Origin: Taiwanofungus camphoratus | Lineage: Eukaryota; Basidiomycota; Agaricomycetes; Polyporales; Taiwanofungaceae | Reading direction: 5' to 3' | Assembly (NCBI GenBank): GCA_003999685.1 | Contig: CP021233.1 | Coordinates: forward strand, 310,001-374,000 | Length of the DNA stretch: 64,000 bases | In this document: one piece after another, positions 23,061 to 35,457 of the stretch | Position numbering within the stretch: the first letter of the stretch is position 1 | How the letters are laid out: each line of letters begins with the position of its first letter | The notes under the pieces: generated by a model | The model's database searches: none | Seen by the model: only the letters and a program-made list of their open reading frames with translations | Told to the model about the DNA's origin: nothing | Translations under genes and position numbers: made by a program

Positions 23061-25846
23061 GGTGGAATGCAAAGCAGGGAATGGAGGCGGCAGTGAACGA
23101 ATGGAAGTGCGAAGTGCGGTGGGATAAGGAGCGTGGACGGCGTGCGATGGAAGACGCGCGGCTCGGAAAGCTGGCTGTGAGTGATTCAGGCTTCGGGGAG
23201 CTAGAACCTGGATGGGAGCACGGAGGCGATGGTATTTATCTGCTCATGCGTGCTTGGCGGGCTGTCAGTCATTCAGATAGGCATGCTCCGATGTCGGGCG
23301 GCGGCGGCGCGGGGAAGACGCGAGGGCGAGGTGCGAGTGGCACAGCCCTGGCCTTGGAGAGGCGACGGCAGCTGAGATCGCTGTGATCGACGTGCGTGCA
23401 ATTTTACACGGAACGGGTAAGGGAGCCTCCGCGTATGGCAGGTGCGAGCATCGCAGCACGGGCCAGGGTGGAGGCTAGCGGCAGATACGTCAACGCGCGA
23501 CACCGACAGCTCGGCTTCGACGGGCACGGACGCGGACAGAAGACGTCGATGTACGTGCAACGACGCATCCCGCCTCGCCGCCCTCCTCGCTCCCGCCTCT
23601 CTCCGCAGCCTCCCTGTGCCCCGCAGACAAATCTATGGGTGAGCGCTCCAACCGGCCCTCGAGTCTGTCCTGGGCAGCGAGCGTTGCCCACCACACTCCC
23701 GTCCACTCAATATGCCGCGGACCGAACAAGCTCAAGGGCGGTCATTCCGACCAGGTCAGAGCATGCATGACAGACGTGTCGTGAGCATGGCCAGCAGTCA
23801 TTTCGTGCGCTTCCCAGACTGTTGGAACGTTCCAGTGTCCGCATCTCTCGCAGATCCAAGGCGCGCCTGTCAGACCTTGACGTGATTTGCCCTCGAATGG
23901 GACCACACCCGGGTGAGGCCTCACGACGTCTTGGACACCATCGTGCAAGGAAACTTGATACGCCTGCTGTATCAAGATGACAACGTACAGCCCTGCACTG
24001 GTAGATCAGTCATTTGAAAGCGAGCAAAGAGCAAGTGTGGCAGTCGAGAGTGTCAGTGTAGGCGCCCGCCCCGACGTCGCGTCGCAGTCGTGATCGCGAT
24101 TGGGCGCTACTATGGGGAAGTGCAAAATCTCGTCCCGAGCACCAGAGATATCAAGAAATCTCATAAAACTTGGTTTAGGAGTAGATACGATAGTATTCTA
24201 AAGGTCCATCCAGTTTTGGTATGAAAATACATAATGTAGCCAATTTACGAGAAGTCACCGCCGTCTCAGGTAGAGCTAAGATTATTCCTCCGGTCCTAGA
24301 GGAACTCCGAGGCCAAAATGGTCGTAGAGCTATTCACGATCCGCCAAAACGTTTGCACTTCGCGTGAATCCATAGTAAATGATAATTCACCTCACGACGA
24401 AACCCGTTCTCTTGCTGCCCGGCCGTGCCTGGCCGTCCACCCTGTCCGAGCTCAGCATCTTCGCGTTCCCTACATCGATGCTGAAGCAGAGAGCGCCCAG
24501 CTCTCGACGACGTCCCCGCCTGAATGAGGGGTGGTCCCTACATGCACGAGGCCCTCGATACCTGCTCCCGCCGAAGATACTTGATATGTGGGAGACCCTG
24601 CCCGACGTCGGAAGTCGTCGTCGTTGCTTACCGACAACTAGTAGTACCATGTACTACGCACTACGACTAGAATTTGGTCTCGGCATCCTCAGCTGCCAGA
24701 GGCCCCATTGCCTATTGCTAGTACCCAGTAGCCCAGCTGGTTCACACCATTTGGCTCCCTCCCAGGGCCCACAGCGCCTTCCATCAACTTGGCGACCCTG
24801 CCTTCGGGTTCTAGCACCAAAGTCCGTGCTCCTCGCTGACGCACCCGCCCTCCCCCTGGGGACCGAGGTGGTGCTCCCGCTGCTTGCCTAGGATGCTCAG
24901 ACGCGGGAACAGCAGCGTTTTTCAGCCACCAGGTGCGCGGGCCGCCCCCATCGCGCATATCCGCCTGCCTCTGAGTCTTATCTCCGGCTCGTCCCGTCCC
25001 CCTCCCCCCCCGCTGCGCGGTGACACCACGCTCCGTCGCACGTCCGCCCTCTATCTTCCCCATCCGTCTCCTTTATGTGCATGTGCACGTCCGCGCCGTC
25101 GCGGCGCGTTCCTTTGTCTCTTCTCTTTTATGCGGTCCTCGCCCTCGCCCTTGCCGCGTGTTGGGCGCGGAGTGGGTCCTCGTGCGCAGCCTGTGGTCTG
25201 CGGTCCTCGCCTTGCAATCCCCCGCCCACGCCTCCGCCTCGCGCTTCGCCCTCCTCCCTTCACCGTCCGCGTACTCGCGACGACGTTCTCCCGGCGCCCG
25301 TGCTGGTGTGTAGCTCTGGCGGTCCGGCTGCACCGCAGGCTGCCGCTGCCTCCCGGGCGTTTCAACTTTCCCGAGTTCTGCGTCTTCTTCTTGAGCGTGA
25401 GCGCGAGTCCTGGGATCTGACGCGGACGCCTGGCGGGTGACCGACGCTCTGTCGCGCGCCGGGCGCCGGTGACAGTCTCGCCCTCACAACCCCGTCCGCC
25501 CTCTGTTCACTCCGCGTCGCGGCCCTTCTCGGCGCACGCGCCCCTCCCCTCCTCGGTGCGCCTCTGGAGGCACCGCTGCGCGCATCGCCGACGCGCGCAC
25601 GGCGCCACGTCTGCGTACGTGTCCAGGACCCGGGCCCCTGGGGGCGGGCGCTGGGCCCGTACGCAGACTCGCGCGCGCGCGTGTACATGGGCTTGTGATA
25701 ATGGGGCTGCCTGCGCGTCTATGCGCCCCCGCGTCAAGTTGAGTGCGCAGCAGTCGGGCTGGCGCGGCGCGCGTAGACGCGCAGGCGGACCCGGGGCTGT
25801 ACGTGGCGCACCCCCGACGGTAGGTGGCAGGTGCTGGACGAGTTAC
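23061..25846. other. gene-poor GC-rich stretch
   Basis: Nearly 2.8 kb without a gene I can support. The first 200 bp hold the promoter of the proline-rich hydrophobin. From about 24880 the DNA becomes very rich in C and CpG, so that every frame shows open stretches made of Arg, Pro, Ala and Ser. That composition gives long chance open frames on both strands. None has a family motif or clean splice structure. Confidence 0.5.
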
Positions 25847-26001
25847 GCCTACGTACGGAGTCGGCACCCTGACTCAGTCGGCACTTAGGGTCTCAACCCA
25901 TAAAAGGTTTTGGTATTTGTGAAAGCCATCAAAAAAGATGAGCTTTTGACCAATCAGAAGCAATTGCAGACTGAGTCAGGGTGCTGACTCTATACGTAGG
26001 C
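25847..26001. mobile_element. 155-bp MITE with 33-bp terminal inverted repeats
   Basis: The left end (25847-25879) begins GCCTACGTACGGAGTCGGCA, and the right end (25969-26001) read in reverse begins GCCTACGTATAGAGTCAGCA. I count 30 of 33 matching bases. Both arms end inward in CACCCTGACTCAGTC. The core of about 89 bp is A/T-richer than the flanks and has no open frame. If the repeat includes one more base each side, flanking TA dinucleotides could be the target duplication, as in Tc1/mariner elements. That last step is inference. It is a non-autonomous DNA element that is still nearly symmetrical. Confidence 0.8.
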
Positions 26002-26933
26002 ATAGTATCCCGCTCGGCGCCTTGATGCGGACTGCGCCTGTGCCCGATGCCCGAACCGTATCCGTATCCGTCACCCGTCTCGCACCCGCGCGCACACGCG
26101 CGTTGCGTGGGCCCATGCACTCCTCGACCCACCGTGGCCGCGGACGGTCGCCGGGTGCACGGGCGCACTCCTCTGCAGCGCGCGCGTTGACAACTCGATG
26201 CCCTCGGCTTTCAATACTCAGAGATACCAGAACGCTCAGATTAGCGTCCTCTTGGTCAATCTGCGCCGCACCTCACGCAGAAGTAGCTTCTGACGGCTCG
26301 GCACGGCGTTGCGGGGGGTGGGAAGGCGCCGGCAGCAAGGCCTGTGGTGCGACTTGAGCGTGCACCGGGTAGCCTGCCCACGGAGGCTCTCTAACTTTAG
26401 CCCCATTATCGCTCGCGGATGAAGTTCTTGTAGCCTGGCTTATGCACTCGCAGAGGATATCATTGGATAGGACCGTCTGCCCCATCTCTGTCCCTGCGTG
26501 TGCCTTCGCTGTGTCAGCACCCACGTCGATGTGCATATCTCTTACGCTCTTCCGAATTTTCTGCAAACGCGACTGCGAGCGACTTTGCCTTTTCCCCCCG
26601 ACTCAGGCCAGGTCGGCCACAGTGCAACTCATATGATGGTTGGTGGTAACGGATATTAAGACTCAATCTCATCGCGCCGGACCCCAGATGCAGAATGCAA
26701 ACCATTGCGGGTTACAGGGTATGTAGCAACTGGATGCACAAAGCTAAAGAACAGAGGCAGCATATTTTCCACTTCCAAATGGCCGTTTTCTTCTCATCCT
26801 CGTATCTCCGCCCCACTATCACTGCGACAAAGGAACGTAGCGAGCTGCGTGCCGAAAACCTCAGCGTCGAGCAAAGTAGCGTGATGGAGAGGAAGAACAT
26901 ACCAAGGACAAGACAGGCGAATCCATGCAGCGC
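26002..26933. other. intergenic, MITE to hydrophobin
   Basis: About 930 bp downstream of the minus-strand hydrophobin. It holds that gene's 3' end. I see no further gene. Confidence 0.45.
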
Positions 26934-27339
26934 CTAGATGCTGACCGGGATGGACGCGCACCCGACACCGATGAGGCCGAAGTACGTGTTGTTGCAGCAC
27001 ACAGGGATGTTGTTGCTACGCATACCCAATAGCACATCAGCGCCCGCCCACCAACCGCGCCCCACCACTAGCGCCGCCCACTCACCAGGTGCTGCCGCCG
27101 CCGACGTTGACGCCGCCACCGCCGCAGGCGGCCGCGATGATCGTGCTGCCGGTGACGTTGCGTGCGTCGAGCTTCATGGCCTTCATGATCGCGCTGCCCT
27201 CGGGCGAGTCCGCGCGGTACGTCGCGTCGCAGCACTCGACGGGGCCGCCGTCGCACTGCGGGCCAGGGCCGAACGTCTGCGGCGCCGCGAGCGCGAGGAG
27301 GGGGAGCGCGAGTGAGAGGAGCGAGAGCGAGAGGCGCAT
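26934..27339 (-). CDS. class I hydrophobin
   Basis: Two exons (27339-27086, 27015-26934) give 111 residues, the standard size. A signal peptide (MRLSLSLLSLALPLLALAAP) leads into QCDGGPVECC, then AACGGGGVNVGGGST, CNNIPVCC and GCASIPVSI, which supply all eight cysteines in order. The splice falls inside the C5 codon (TG|C), so reading on past exon 1 wrongly gives Trp. It is divergent from the next hydrophobin and shares the GGGG-V/I-NVGGGST loop with both plus-strand copies. Confidence 0.95.
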
Positions 27340-27433
27340 GGTGCTGGCGTGTCTAGTGCGGTGCGGGTGGAGGTGTGCGGGCTGGGTGCAGGCGGCGGTG
27401 CGAGCTGGGGAGGGAGCGTCCGGAGGGAGCGTG

Positions 27434-27440
27434 CTTTATA
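27434..27440 (-). promoter_or_regulatory. TATA box of minus-strand hydrophobin
   Basis: TATAAAG on the minus strand lies about 95 bp upstream of the ATG at 27339. The position fits a strong TATA promoter, common for highly expressed hydrophobins. Confidence 0.6.
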
Positions 27441-28976
27441 GCCGGTGCGCGCGCGCTGGGTCTGTGAGCAACTCCGAGGGAAGCACCGCACTCTCTAGGC
27501 GGACGGGACTCTATGGAGCTACGTCCTCGGCCGACGCTGTGGAGCTACAGACCGCACCCGTGAATGGAGGGGACAAGGTGAGTATTCTTCGACGCGAGAA
27601 ACCGTGCGCAGGGGCTAGCTGGCCATGCTAGCGCTGAGAGCGGATGTCATTGCTCGCAACAAACATTCAAAGTCCCGATCTAGTCGAACCGTGTTCTGGG
27701 TTTTCATGCTTTTCCATTTTTGCGATGGTGGAATCCTTGGGGAGTGTCCATGCGTGGAGAGTGGACACGCTGGGATTAGATTGAACTTCACAGAGGCAAG
27801 TTCGGGTCCACTGACGGACGGTCGCATCAACTCAGCCCTATGCGATCAACATGGTAGTCTACCAAGTTCGAATCAACGTTATAGTATGAGTTCTTGCTCA
27901 GCCCTTTCCATATGCGAGTCAGCCACGGCAGAACGTGGGACCAGTTGTTTGTGCGAGTGCGCTGTGAACGGCCAACCCGCGCTATTTACAAATTCTCTGC
28001 TTGGAATGATTAAAAAAACCTTTCTTTCTTCCACTCTGCTTGCTTTAGGTTCCGCAATGTGTGATGATCTTGGTTTTCCATTTTCGATTGAAATATTGCC
28101 AAAAATGGCAAGGGCGCCTCCAGACGGAAGTCGACTTCCATTCACCAGCGTCAGACATCTTTAGTTTCGACACGACTTCCATGCTGCTCACTCGCACGGT
28201 TGCCTCTCCGTTAGGAAAATGGAGTCAGTAAACAAAAAAATTGTCTCAGCTCATTTGCGTATTGCCAGTGTCGCAGGCCCCACGGTGCTAACATCCCTCG
28301 GGCTTGTTTGAGGGGCCACGAACTTGGAAGGCTAACAGCTGCTCCAACGCGTTGCTTCTTTGATCTTTGTGTTGAGTCGAAGGTGAACCCCAAACTCATA
28401 TCCTTCCAAGGAAGAGATGAAGCAGTTGATGCACTCGAAAGTTTACGGCACCAGTTGGACAACGGATCCTCGGGGCCGCATTGCACCTTCTATAAAATGG
28501 ATAGTCAACCGTAGACCCTTAAATCGCGCCAGGTAACTTCTATCGCGACTAAACCAGGGAGCGCAGTCACCCATCAATCGCTTGAATTGACTACACGTTG
28601 ACTGATATGTGACTATTTTCTCCAAATCTAGACAGTCGAGAAAATGACTAGTTAGTCAATTGGCACGATTTGAGGACTATGTTGACTATCTTCTTTACAG
28701 AGTTGCACCCTTGACCGCACTGCCAGTGTGGAGCGAGGGCCATAGTATGTAGCTTTTTTTGCAATGAACCAGAATTCGCACAATATCATCGGCCCATTCT
28801 GTCTCCGTATGAGCCTCGAATATCCTCAACGCGATCGCCTCCGTGCCAATCATTCCATTATCCAGCGAGAGACAGAGACAGAGCTGGCCCAATCGCGCTC
28901 GTGATCGTGTTGAATGATTTTGGGTATCCAAGAACACATTGACCTTCCAAGCCCGTCTGCCCGCCCTGTATTCCGC

Positions 28977-28984
28977 TATATAAG
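28977..28984 (+). promoter_or_regulatory. TATA box of first plus-strand hydrophobin
   Basis: TATATAAG, 103 bp before the ATG at 29087, in a context (gcTATATAAg) close to that before the second plus-strand copy. Confidence 0.65.
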
Positions 28985-29086
28985 CTGCGCAATCCTTTCG
29001 TCCTCCCCAGTCGAACAGCCATTCGCACCCCTTCGTATATCGCCCTTAGCAGCCACCAGGCCCACCGCCCACTCAGCTTCACTATT

Positions 29087-29484
29087 ATGATGTTCCGCGC
29101 CGTCGCCCTCCTTACCTTCGCGCTTTCCGCGCTCGCCGTCCCCCAGTATGGACCCACGTCTCAGTGCGACTCTGGTTCCGAACTGTGCTGCGACAGCGTG
29201 TACTCGCCCGGCACCGTCTACGCGACGAGCCTTATCAAGGCACTCAACATCGACAACGTCCCGGTGGGCCATATCGCGACCGGCTGCGGTGGCGGAGGCG
29301 TCAACGTCGGTGGTGGCAGCACTTGGTAGGCATCTTTTCAAGCAGAGCTATGCTGGTTTATGATCTGTATGGAGGCTGATGTTTCTCCACCGTTTTCAGC
29401 AACACCAACCCCGTTTGCTGCCAGGGTAATGCGCTGGGCGGCCTCATCGGCGTTGGCTGTGCCGCTATCCCGGTCAGCATCTAA
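29087..29484 (+). CDS. class I hydrophobin
   Basis: Two exons (29087-29325, 29400-29484) give 107 residues. The signal peptide (MMFRAVALLTFALSALAVP) is followed by QCDSGSELCC, TGCGGGGVNVGGGST, CNTNPVCC and GCAAIPVSI, the full eight-cysteine set. As in its neighbours, the intron splits the C5 codon. It is highly similar to the copy at 31276, including MMFRAV, ALSALAVPQ, CDSVYSP and YATSL. The two are recent tandem duplicates. The protein would be secreted and form amphipathic rodlet layers. Confidence 0.95.
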
Positions 29485-31275
29485 GCCGCAAACATATCTT
29501 CGCCTTATTAGTATAATGTTTTCTATTCTACATCATGCGATAGTTCAATACACTGTCATTCGGTGCGTCTCCATCACTATTCCTGCACAATCCGCCGCTC
29601 AAATTTGTCTCATTCTCCTGCGATAGTTGTTTCTCGTATAGTTGTTATTCGTGTTCTGGCTAGCATACAGTTAGGCAGGTGACCCAGGCTGTAGATGGTT
29701 CTGTGTTCATATGGTGGAGATACCCTCGCAATTGGCATTATTCTGTATCTGCATTGAGTTGCCTAAGAGAGTGCACGAACAATTTATCGAAGCAACCGGG
29801 CAGCTCTGAGAAAATTCCGATGTTCACGCCTGCGCGTGGTTGACTATCACAGAACGGTCCAGATATTCTGCTTGCATTTCTTTGTACACCACATTCAACA
29901 CTAGCAGTGTGTTGGTCCGATTAGTATTCACATCTCAGCTTGACACTTCGTATAACTAAGTCACGCACCGCGTTCAGTCACAATCATGTCTCAACACTCG
30001 TGATGTGACATGCCTACTTTTGCAAAACTTACCAGCATGACTATTACTCACTCACGGCGCTTCCTTGGAGGGACTTTGAGACCGATAATGTGTACGAAGG
30101 CAAGAAGGAGAAATTTTAACTCTCGAAAGAACGTCGTTCCACCCTAGCCTTTCGGACGGCAGTGTTAAGCAGCTGACCTCTAGTGATATGACTGACTATC
30201 TACCATACTGTTCAGCTTAGCATTCCAACTATCGGCGCGTTCAACGCGAACCCATGAAAATCGAATTCTTTTTTTATGTCTTACAGTCCTGAAGCTATGC
30301 CGAGTATCTTTTGAGGTGCTCAATCGGTTTCACCACATTCGTTGATGCTATTCTCGGTTTGACTTTTACATACTAATAGACGAGGTGCTTTTTTTAAGTC
30401 ATTACCAGCCTGCTGAGACGCCAGTGATTGCCGCCAGATGGTTCCTAAGACATGGTATCTTGGGATCAACTATCACAGACTATTCTCCTGCAGGGGAGAG
30501 GCGTTCGACCTCGTACACTGACTGTGGGGACGGACGCTCAGTGACGAATACGATGCGTACGTACAACTGAGTACGTTTCATTTTTGCAATATCTATACTA
30601 TTCATAAACTAAATGCATTATCGTAGGTCCTCTTCCGATTGAGCAAGCGTGGAGACTCAAGTGACGATAACACGCTAGAACAGGGGCTGCCGGCCCGATC
30701 GAGCATCGAAACACCAGTGAGAGCCACTTCCATTTATCGAGCCCTGGTATGCTGATTGACGCACCTGCAATCTTCATCTCACACATAGTTGGCTTATGCT
30801 TAACTTTTGGTACTGTGATTTGCAGACCCTGGCTATCCAAGCCACAACTAATATCAACACCTTGGTGGTGTGCACAAGAGGCTTCCCAAGCAGAGGCTCT
30901 CCCAGACCAACGTTTATTTTTGCACAGAATGCCTGCAGCCGGCGGGGTGCAGTGAGGGAAGGCGTCTGGAGAAGACCACGACGTGGATGATATGTTGTCT
31001 CTTTCGACGCTAACTAAGTTGCTTGATCAAAATGGAGACGTTGGTGACTGAGGACCGCATCGCCCCCATTCCATCACTGTCTGGCCTCTCGACCGTTCTT
31101 GCTCGCGATCCTCTCTGTCATGAATTCCATCTCAAGCGGGTGGAGCAACTTCATCTTCGAAGATCTTCTAGGCAAACAGTCACACTCCATACTCGGGCTA
31201 TATAATCGGTGGGACGCAACACCGTCTTCAGTCGAACGCTCGCTCACGCACCGCTCCCCTCGCATCTGCAGCACT
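29485..31275. other. intergenic between tandem hydrophobins
   Basis: About 1.8 kb without a gene I can support. The last 80 bp carry the TATA promoter of the second copy. No third hydrophobin remnant was seen. Confidence 0.45.
31199..31206 (+). promoter_or_regulatory. TATA box of second plus-strand hydrophobin
   Basis: TATATAAT lies 77 bp before the ATG at 31276. The flanking GGCTATATAATCGG resembles the box of the copy at 29087. Confidence 0.65.
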
Positions 31276-31667
31276 ATGATGTTCCGCGCCGTTACCTTCC
31301 TCACCTTCGCTCTCTCCGCACTCGCTGTGCCCCAGGCGCCCTACGTTGACCAGTGCAACCCTGGCTCCGTACTATGCTGCGACAGCGTGTACTCGCCTAG
31401 TTCCGTGTACGCGACAAGCCTCGTTAAGGCGCTCCAGATCGACAATGTCCCCCAGGACAAGCAAATTGCAACTGGCTGCGGCGGTGGTGGCATCAACGTC
31501 GGCGGCGGCAGCACATGGTAAGTGTGCAGCTCCACAGTTGTCAAGAAGGATCGACTCTGAATTCTGTGTTGAACTCGTGCAGCAACAGCAACCCCGTCTG
31601 CTGCGAGCGGGATGGCCTCGGGGGCCTCATTGGTATCGGCTGCGCTGCCATTCCGGTCAGCATCTGA
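31276..31667 (+). CDS. class I hydrophobin
   Basis: Two exons (31276-31517, 31583-31667) give 108 residues. The signal peptide (MMFRAVTFLTFALSALAVP) is followed by QCNPGSVLCC, TGCGGGGINVGGGST, CNSNPVCC and GCAAIPVSI, so all eight cysteines are present. The intron again splits the C5 codon. It is a tandem duplicate of the gene at 29087, with changes mostly near the start and before C4. The gene is intact, so both copies may be in use. Confidence 0.95.
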
Positions 31668-33273
31668 GCAAAAAACCTCGCACTAAGTAACATTGTAGTC
31701 TGATACCATTTGGTATGCACCCTTCCGCTGACCGTGCTTCCATCCATCTTTGCTGATGTCATTTGTGTGATTATTTTCGTACAATTATCAGCTTAGTAGT
31801 CCGGCTGAGGTGGTGGCTGTGATTGTCCATGTTCTAGATTTCCGAGCGCTACATCAATTACATTGTTCGTCTTTCGTGTTCCTACAGCGATTGTCCGATT
31901 TTCGTATGGTTATGATGAAACGGTGCAATGCAACAACACAACCACTATATCGCGACTTGTGAATGAGATCCAACCCGAGACCATACTTAACCTGCCCTAA
32001 AGAGATGGCTGTGCTTCTATCTGTACACAGCCTCGGCAGGTAATAAGAGATAGCCCCCTTTCTTCTCAGCCAAGACAACATAGGTCAATCTAGCCAATGT
32101 GGAAGTCTGTACGTGCCCAATTGATTGTGCTCAACCTGTCGGGCGTTCAATGGGAGTGTTTCAACGGCTTGATTCAGAACTCTGCTGTGCGTGCGGTGCT
32201 TTGGCGTCGGACGGGGCAGGCTTGCATACACCTCGAGTCTCGGTTTCACGGTAGAATTTCGAATACCTCTCGACAGATCAGTGTCTTAGAATCTGCCGCG
32301 CGCAGGCTCACGAGGTCGGAAGGGATCTAATGTGCCGAGAAATCGACCACCTGCTCGCGACCTATGTATGTGATCATTTACTTCGTTCTGGTGGTGGAGG
32401 GAGAGGACAATCACTAATGGAATACCAGGGAACGACTGCATCTTAAAATTGTTTTAATGTAGGCTCCGTCTATTCTCAGGAAACAACCGGTTCGTATGAT
32501 GGTACAACTTTCAACAAGTGGACACACCCATCTCCGTTCTTTCTGTTCGGGATTACAGGTATCAAGGCTGTCTTCCATGGACAGCCTCTAAGCTGAGGTA
32601 TCGTCGAAGGTACTGAGGGGTCGTCTAGACAGTTGGTCCAGGGGGCCCCTCAGTATCCTTGACAATAAGGCGGCTTCGAGAGCTTAGCTCTGCTGGTTGT
32701 GAGATGAAGTTTTGATCAAACGTCTTTATTGCAACCATGCTGGGAATGGCTCTGTCATTGTTATACTTGCACTTTCTGTTTATCTGTGGATGTCCGGGAC
32801 AAAGCTTCCAGTATCATAGAGCATTGAGTAGATGGTGTGGGGTGCTGACTTCTTGGTATACCATGATAGGTATGTAAATGGGTTTGTATGTCTGCAAATC
32901 ATTGGTTGTTATAATAGGGTGCAACACTTCGTTCAGATGTATGAGAAGCACACAACATGAAGGTGCTTTCGAGACGAACTTCCTGCTAGAGTGCACCGGG
33001 TCCAAAGTAAATTATCTCGCATTTGGCATAAAAAAGGGTCCAGAAGCTGGTGTAAGGTACTTTTTTGAAATATGTCCAGCTGCAAAAAGTGAGCAAAAAG
33101 TTATTAAACCCATTCATCATTGACACAGTGTGGAAGGCATAGGCTTTCCAAATCTGCTCTCGGAGCGCATCAGAATATAGTAAGTCCGGTAGCCGGTACG
33201 ATATCAGCACAATCCGTCGGAGATTACTTCAGAAGTTCTACTTATCCCTTCCCTGCGACACTGAACAACGCCA
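31668..33273. other. intergenic, hydrophobin to WRAP73
   Basis: About 1.6 kb between a plus-strand and a minus-strand stop codon. It holds two 3' ends. I see no gene or clear repeat. Confidence 0.45.
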
Positions 33274-35457
33274 TCAGTTCGACTGTGGCATGTGCTCGTC
33301 CTCTTCTTCCACCTCAAATGCGCAGCAAAAAGTGTCGCGATCGAGGAGTATGAGTCCGCACCCGTCAGGAGCCCACCGTAGCAAGTGGGTAGAGAATTTT
33401 TCTGTAACAAGCATAGAAGTCAATAATATTGGTATTGAATTACCCTCGAGTGAAGGCCAATGCGTGACGTGCGAAAGGTGTGAAAAAAATGAGAACAGAA
33501 ACTCACTCGCAGGTACTCCAACACACTCCGCGACCTCCTCACCTTCTCCGTCATCTGCAGCCACCTTCCTTTTCGGCTCTCGAATAGCTGCACTCTGTCC
33601 TCCATCAGCAGATTCCCACTCATCGCTCCACAAGTACATGGCCCCACCACCCGCGCAAATCGCGAGACTTCCCCTCCTCACGGGATTCCACCGCGCGCAC
33701 TCAACGGGCTGGGTGTGCAGCAAAACACTTCTTAACCTTGGAGCCAGACTTGGCACGTCTTTTTTCTCGTTTCCCAGTTTCGGAAAGGAGAACAGGTGCA
33801 CCGCCCTTGGTGCGCCGTCAAAGCGCACCAGTAGTCGTGTGCCGTCGACATTCCAAGCTAGAGGCTCATCGTCTGCTCGTGGTTTTGCAGAAATGCCAGC
33901 GGGGGGCTTCGTACGGTCGCGTGAGGGCAGCGAGAGTGTATGTGGTGCATGAAGACGTTCATCTGCTCAGAAAGAGAGTAGCGGTGGATAAGAGAAAGGA
34001 GGCAGACTGCCGAGAGGAAACGCACAGGAAAGGAATCCACGTCCATGTGTCGCTTCCACCCATTTGTCAGGCTCCCGCCAAACTGCCTATGACGTATCGA
34101 AGTCATTCATAAGATAAGAGATATACCAAGAAAGGTTAACATTTTCAGGAATAAAACTTACCACCCCGGCCGGAATCCGGCTCTGCAATTCAAGCGTCGC
34201 TATTGGGCCCCATGTCAAGCTCTCGAGTATGTAAACCTGTATTTAATACGTATTCAAGTATACCCTTCCTGAAATCGCATCATGTAAGAGAGGGCGCACC
34301 CTGTCATCCCACCCAAGAAGGGCCAGAAATAGGCCAGCAGGGTGCCACGCTACCATACGTACACCAAAGCCGCAATCTTTCTCGGGCGAAGGTGAGAAAG
34401 TGCCGACGACATTACCCGCGAGCGTCACGACGTGCAATTTGGGCTACAGACACAACATCAGACCCACATGGTGAAACTCGAAGTGTCGCGCACCTCAAGT
34501 GCACCCTCCCATACCGCAACATCATTTCCCGTCGGCGAGAGCGCGAGGCCAGCAAGGGAGGAAGTTGGGAGCGGGAAGTGCTATACAGAATGCGTGAGGA
34601 CGAAGGAAGGGCCTAACAGTCAGCTTGCATATGCATGTGCCCGGTGAAGGTGTAAGGTGAACAGAGAAAGAGCGCAGGACGTACCCGCACAAGTCGATAT
34701 GCAGCGGTAGTGTCATACACGCCTAGGGCGTCGCGTGATTTGTGTCGCTCTGCGAGTACGAGGTAGTGTCCATCCGAGCGAAATGTATAACCTACGATCG
34801 ATTTGGCAGATGAGCAATTCGTATATCACATCTATTCAGAACGAAACGAGGAAGCGAGATAGCTGAGGACGAACCTCTGTCAGGATTGGCGGGGTATTGA
34901 ATATACGTCGCAGTCCCTGTAACGAGTGACCAAACTGTAACTCGTAGCTGTAGGCACCAAACATGTTGTAAGCATCGCGTATGGTTTAGATACTATACGC
35001 AACCAGCACTCACTCCCCATTCAGACCAACATACGACACTCCTTCCATCATTCGCCCACTCTGCTTTGACAAGGCCCTCCGCACCCGATTCAATACGCGC
35101 ACGCCACGCCTCGTCACGCATCTTAAACACCTCTACTACGCCTTTCTTTGCACACGCCCCAAGCACGTATTCTGCGTCGCAAGACCATCCTGCGTGTGTG
35201 ACCCACCCATCCGTAGTGCTGCTTCCTATACTACCGCCACCTCCCCCAAGCTTCGATTTTGCATTTCCGGGTGTTGTTTGTGATAAGGTAGAGGTAGTTT
35301 GGGAAGGTGCAGAATCGAGCGCCCAGGAGCGGGTGATTTGGAACGAGTCGGCTCGGCGGACGACGAGACGGTCTTGGACGGCAGTGAGGAGAAAGTGTGC
35401 GCCAGGAGAGAAGGACACAAGGGACGCTGTCTGCTTGTAAATTTCAGTAAAGTCCAT
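33274..35457 (-). CDS. WRAP73: WD-repeat protein WRAP73/WDR8
   Basis: The ATG at 35457 starts MDFTEIYKQTASLVSFSPG, the typical WDR8 N-terminus. The exons that follow give LRVTVWSLVTGTATYIQYP (near 34940), GYTFRSDGHYLVLAERHKSR and LGVYDTTAAYRLVR (near 34750), HFPLPTSSLAGLALSPTGND (near 34550), VRMVAWHPAGLFLALLGWDD (near 34320) and HTQPVECARWNPVRRGSLAIC (near 33700). The last exon reads THLLRWAPDGCGLILLDRD and ends at 33274. The repeats form a WD40 propeller. In fission yeast and animals this protein anchors minus-end microtubule factors at spindle poles. Exon ends were not all fixed. An in-frame GTG start eight codons upstream is not favoured. Confidence 0.88.

Larger units (their letters stand above)
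27340..29086. other. shared upstream region of divergent hydrophobins
   Basis: About 1.75 kb between two divergent hydrophobin starts. It holds TATA boxes near each end. The motif GACTA/TAGTC recurs several times in 28540-28700. A 179-codon plus-strand open frame at 27625-28164 has no motif and I do not call it. Confidence 0.45.

Noticed and set aside
22477-23127. Long plus-strand Gly/Val/Arg-rich open frames opposite the proline-rich hydrophobin
   Set aside because: They are the antisense of the Pro/Ser-rich stalk. The minus-strand reading has a signal peptide, eight spaced cysteines and a fitting splice site.
23742-23975. Minus-strand frame with a C2H2-like CERC...H...H spacing
   Set aside because: A single chance-like match in a short frame, with no flanking exons or second finger.
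24884-25888. Several overlapping 100-180-codon open frames on both strands
   Set aside because: The block is so C- and G-rich that stop codons are rare in every frame. The products are Arg/Pro/Ala/Ser runs without motifs.
27625-28164. 179-codon plus-strand open frame between hydrophobins
   Set aside because: No signal peptide, domain or splice support; cysteines do not follow the hydrophobin pattern.
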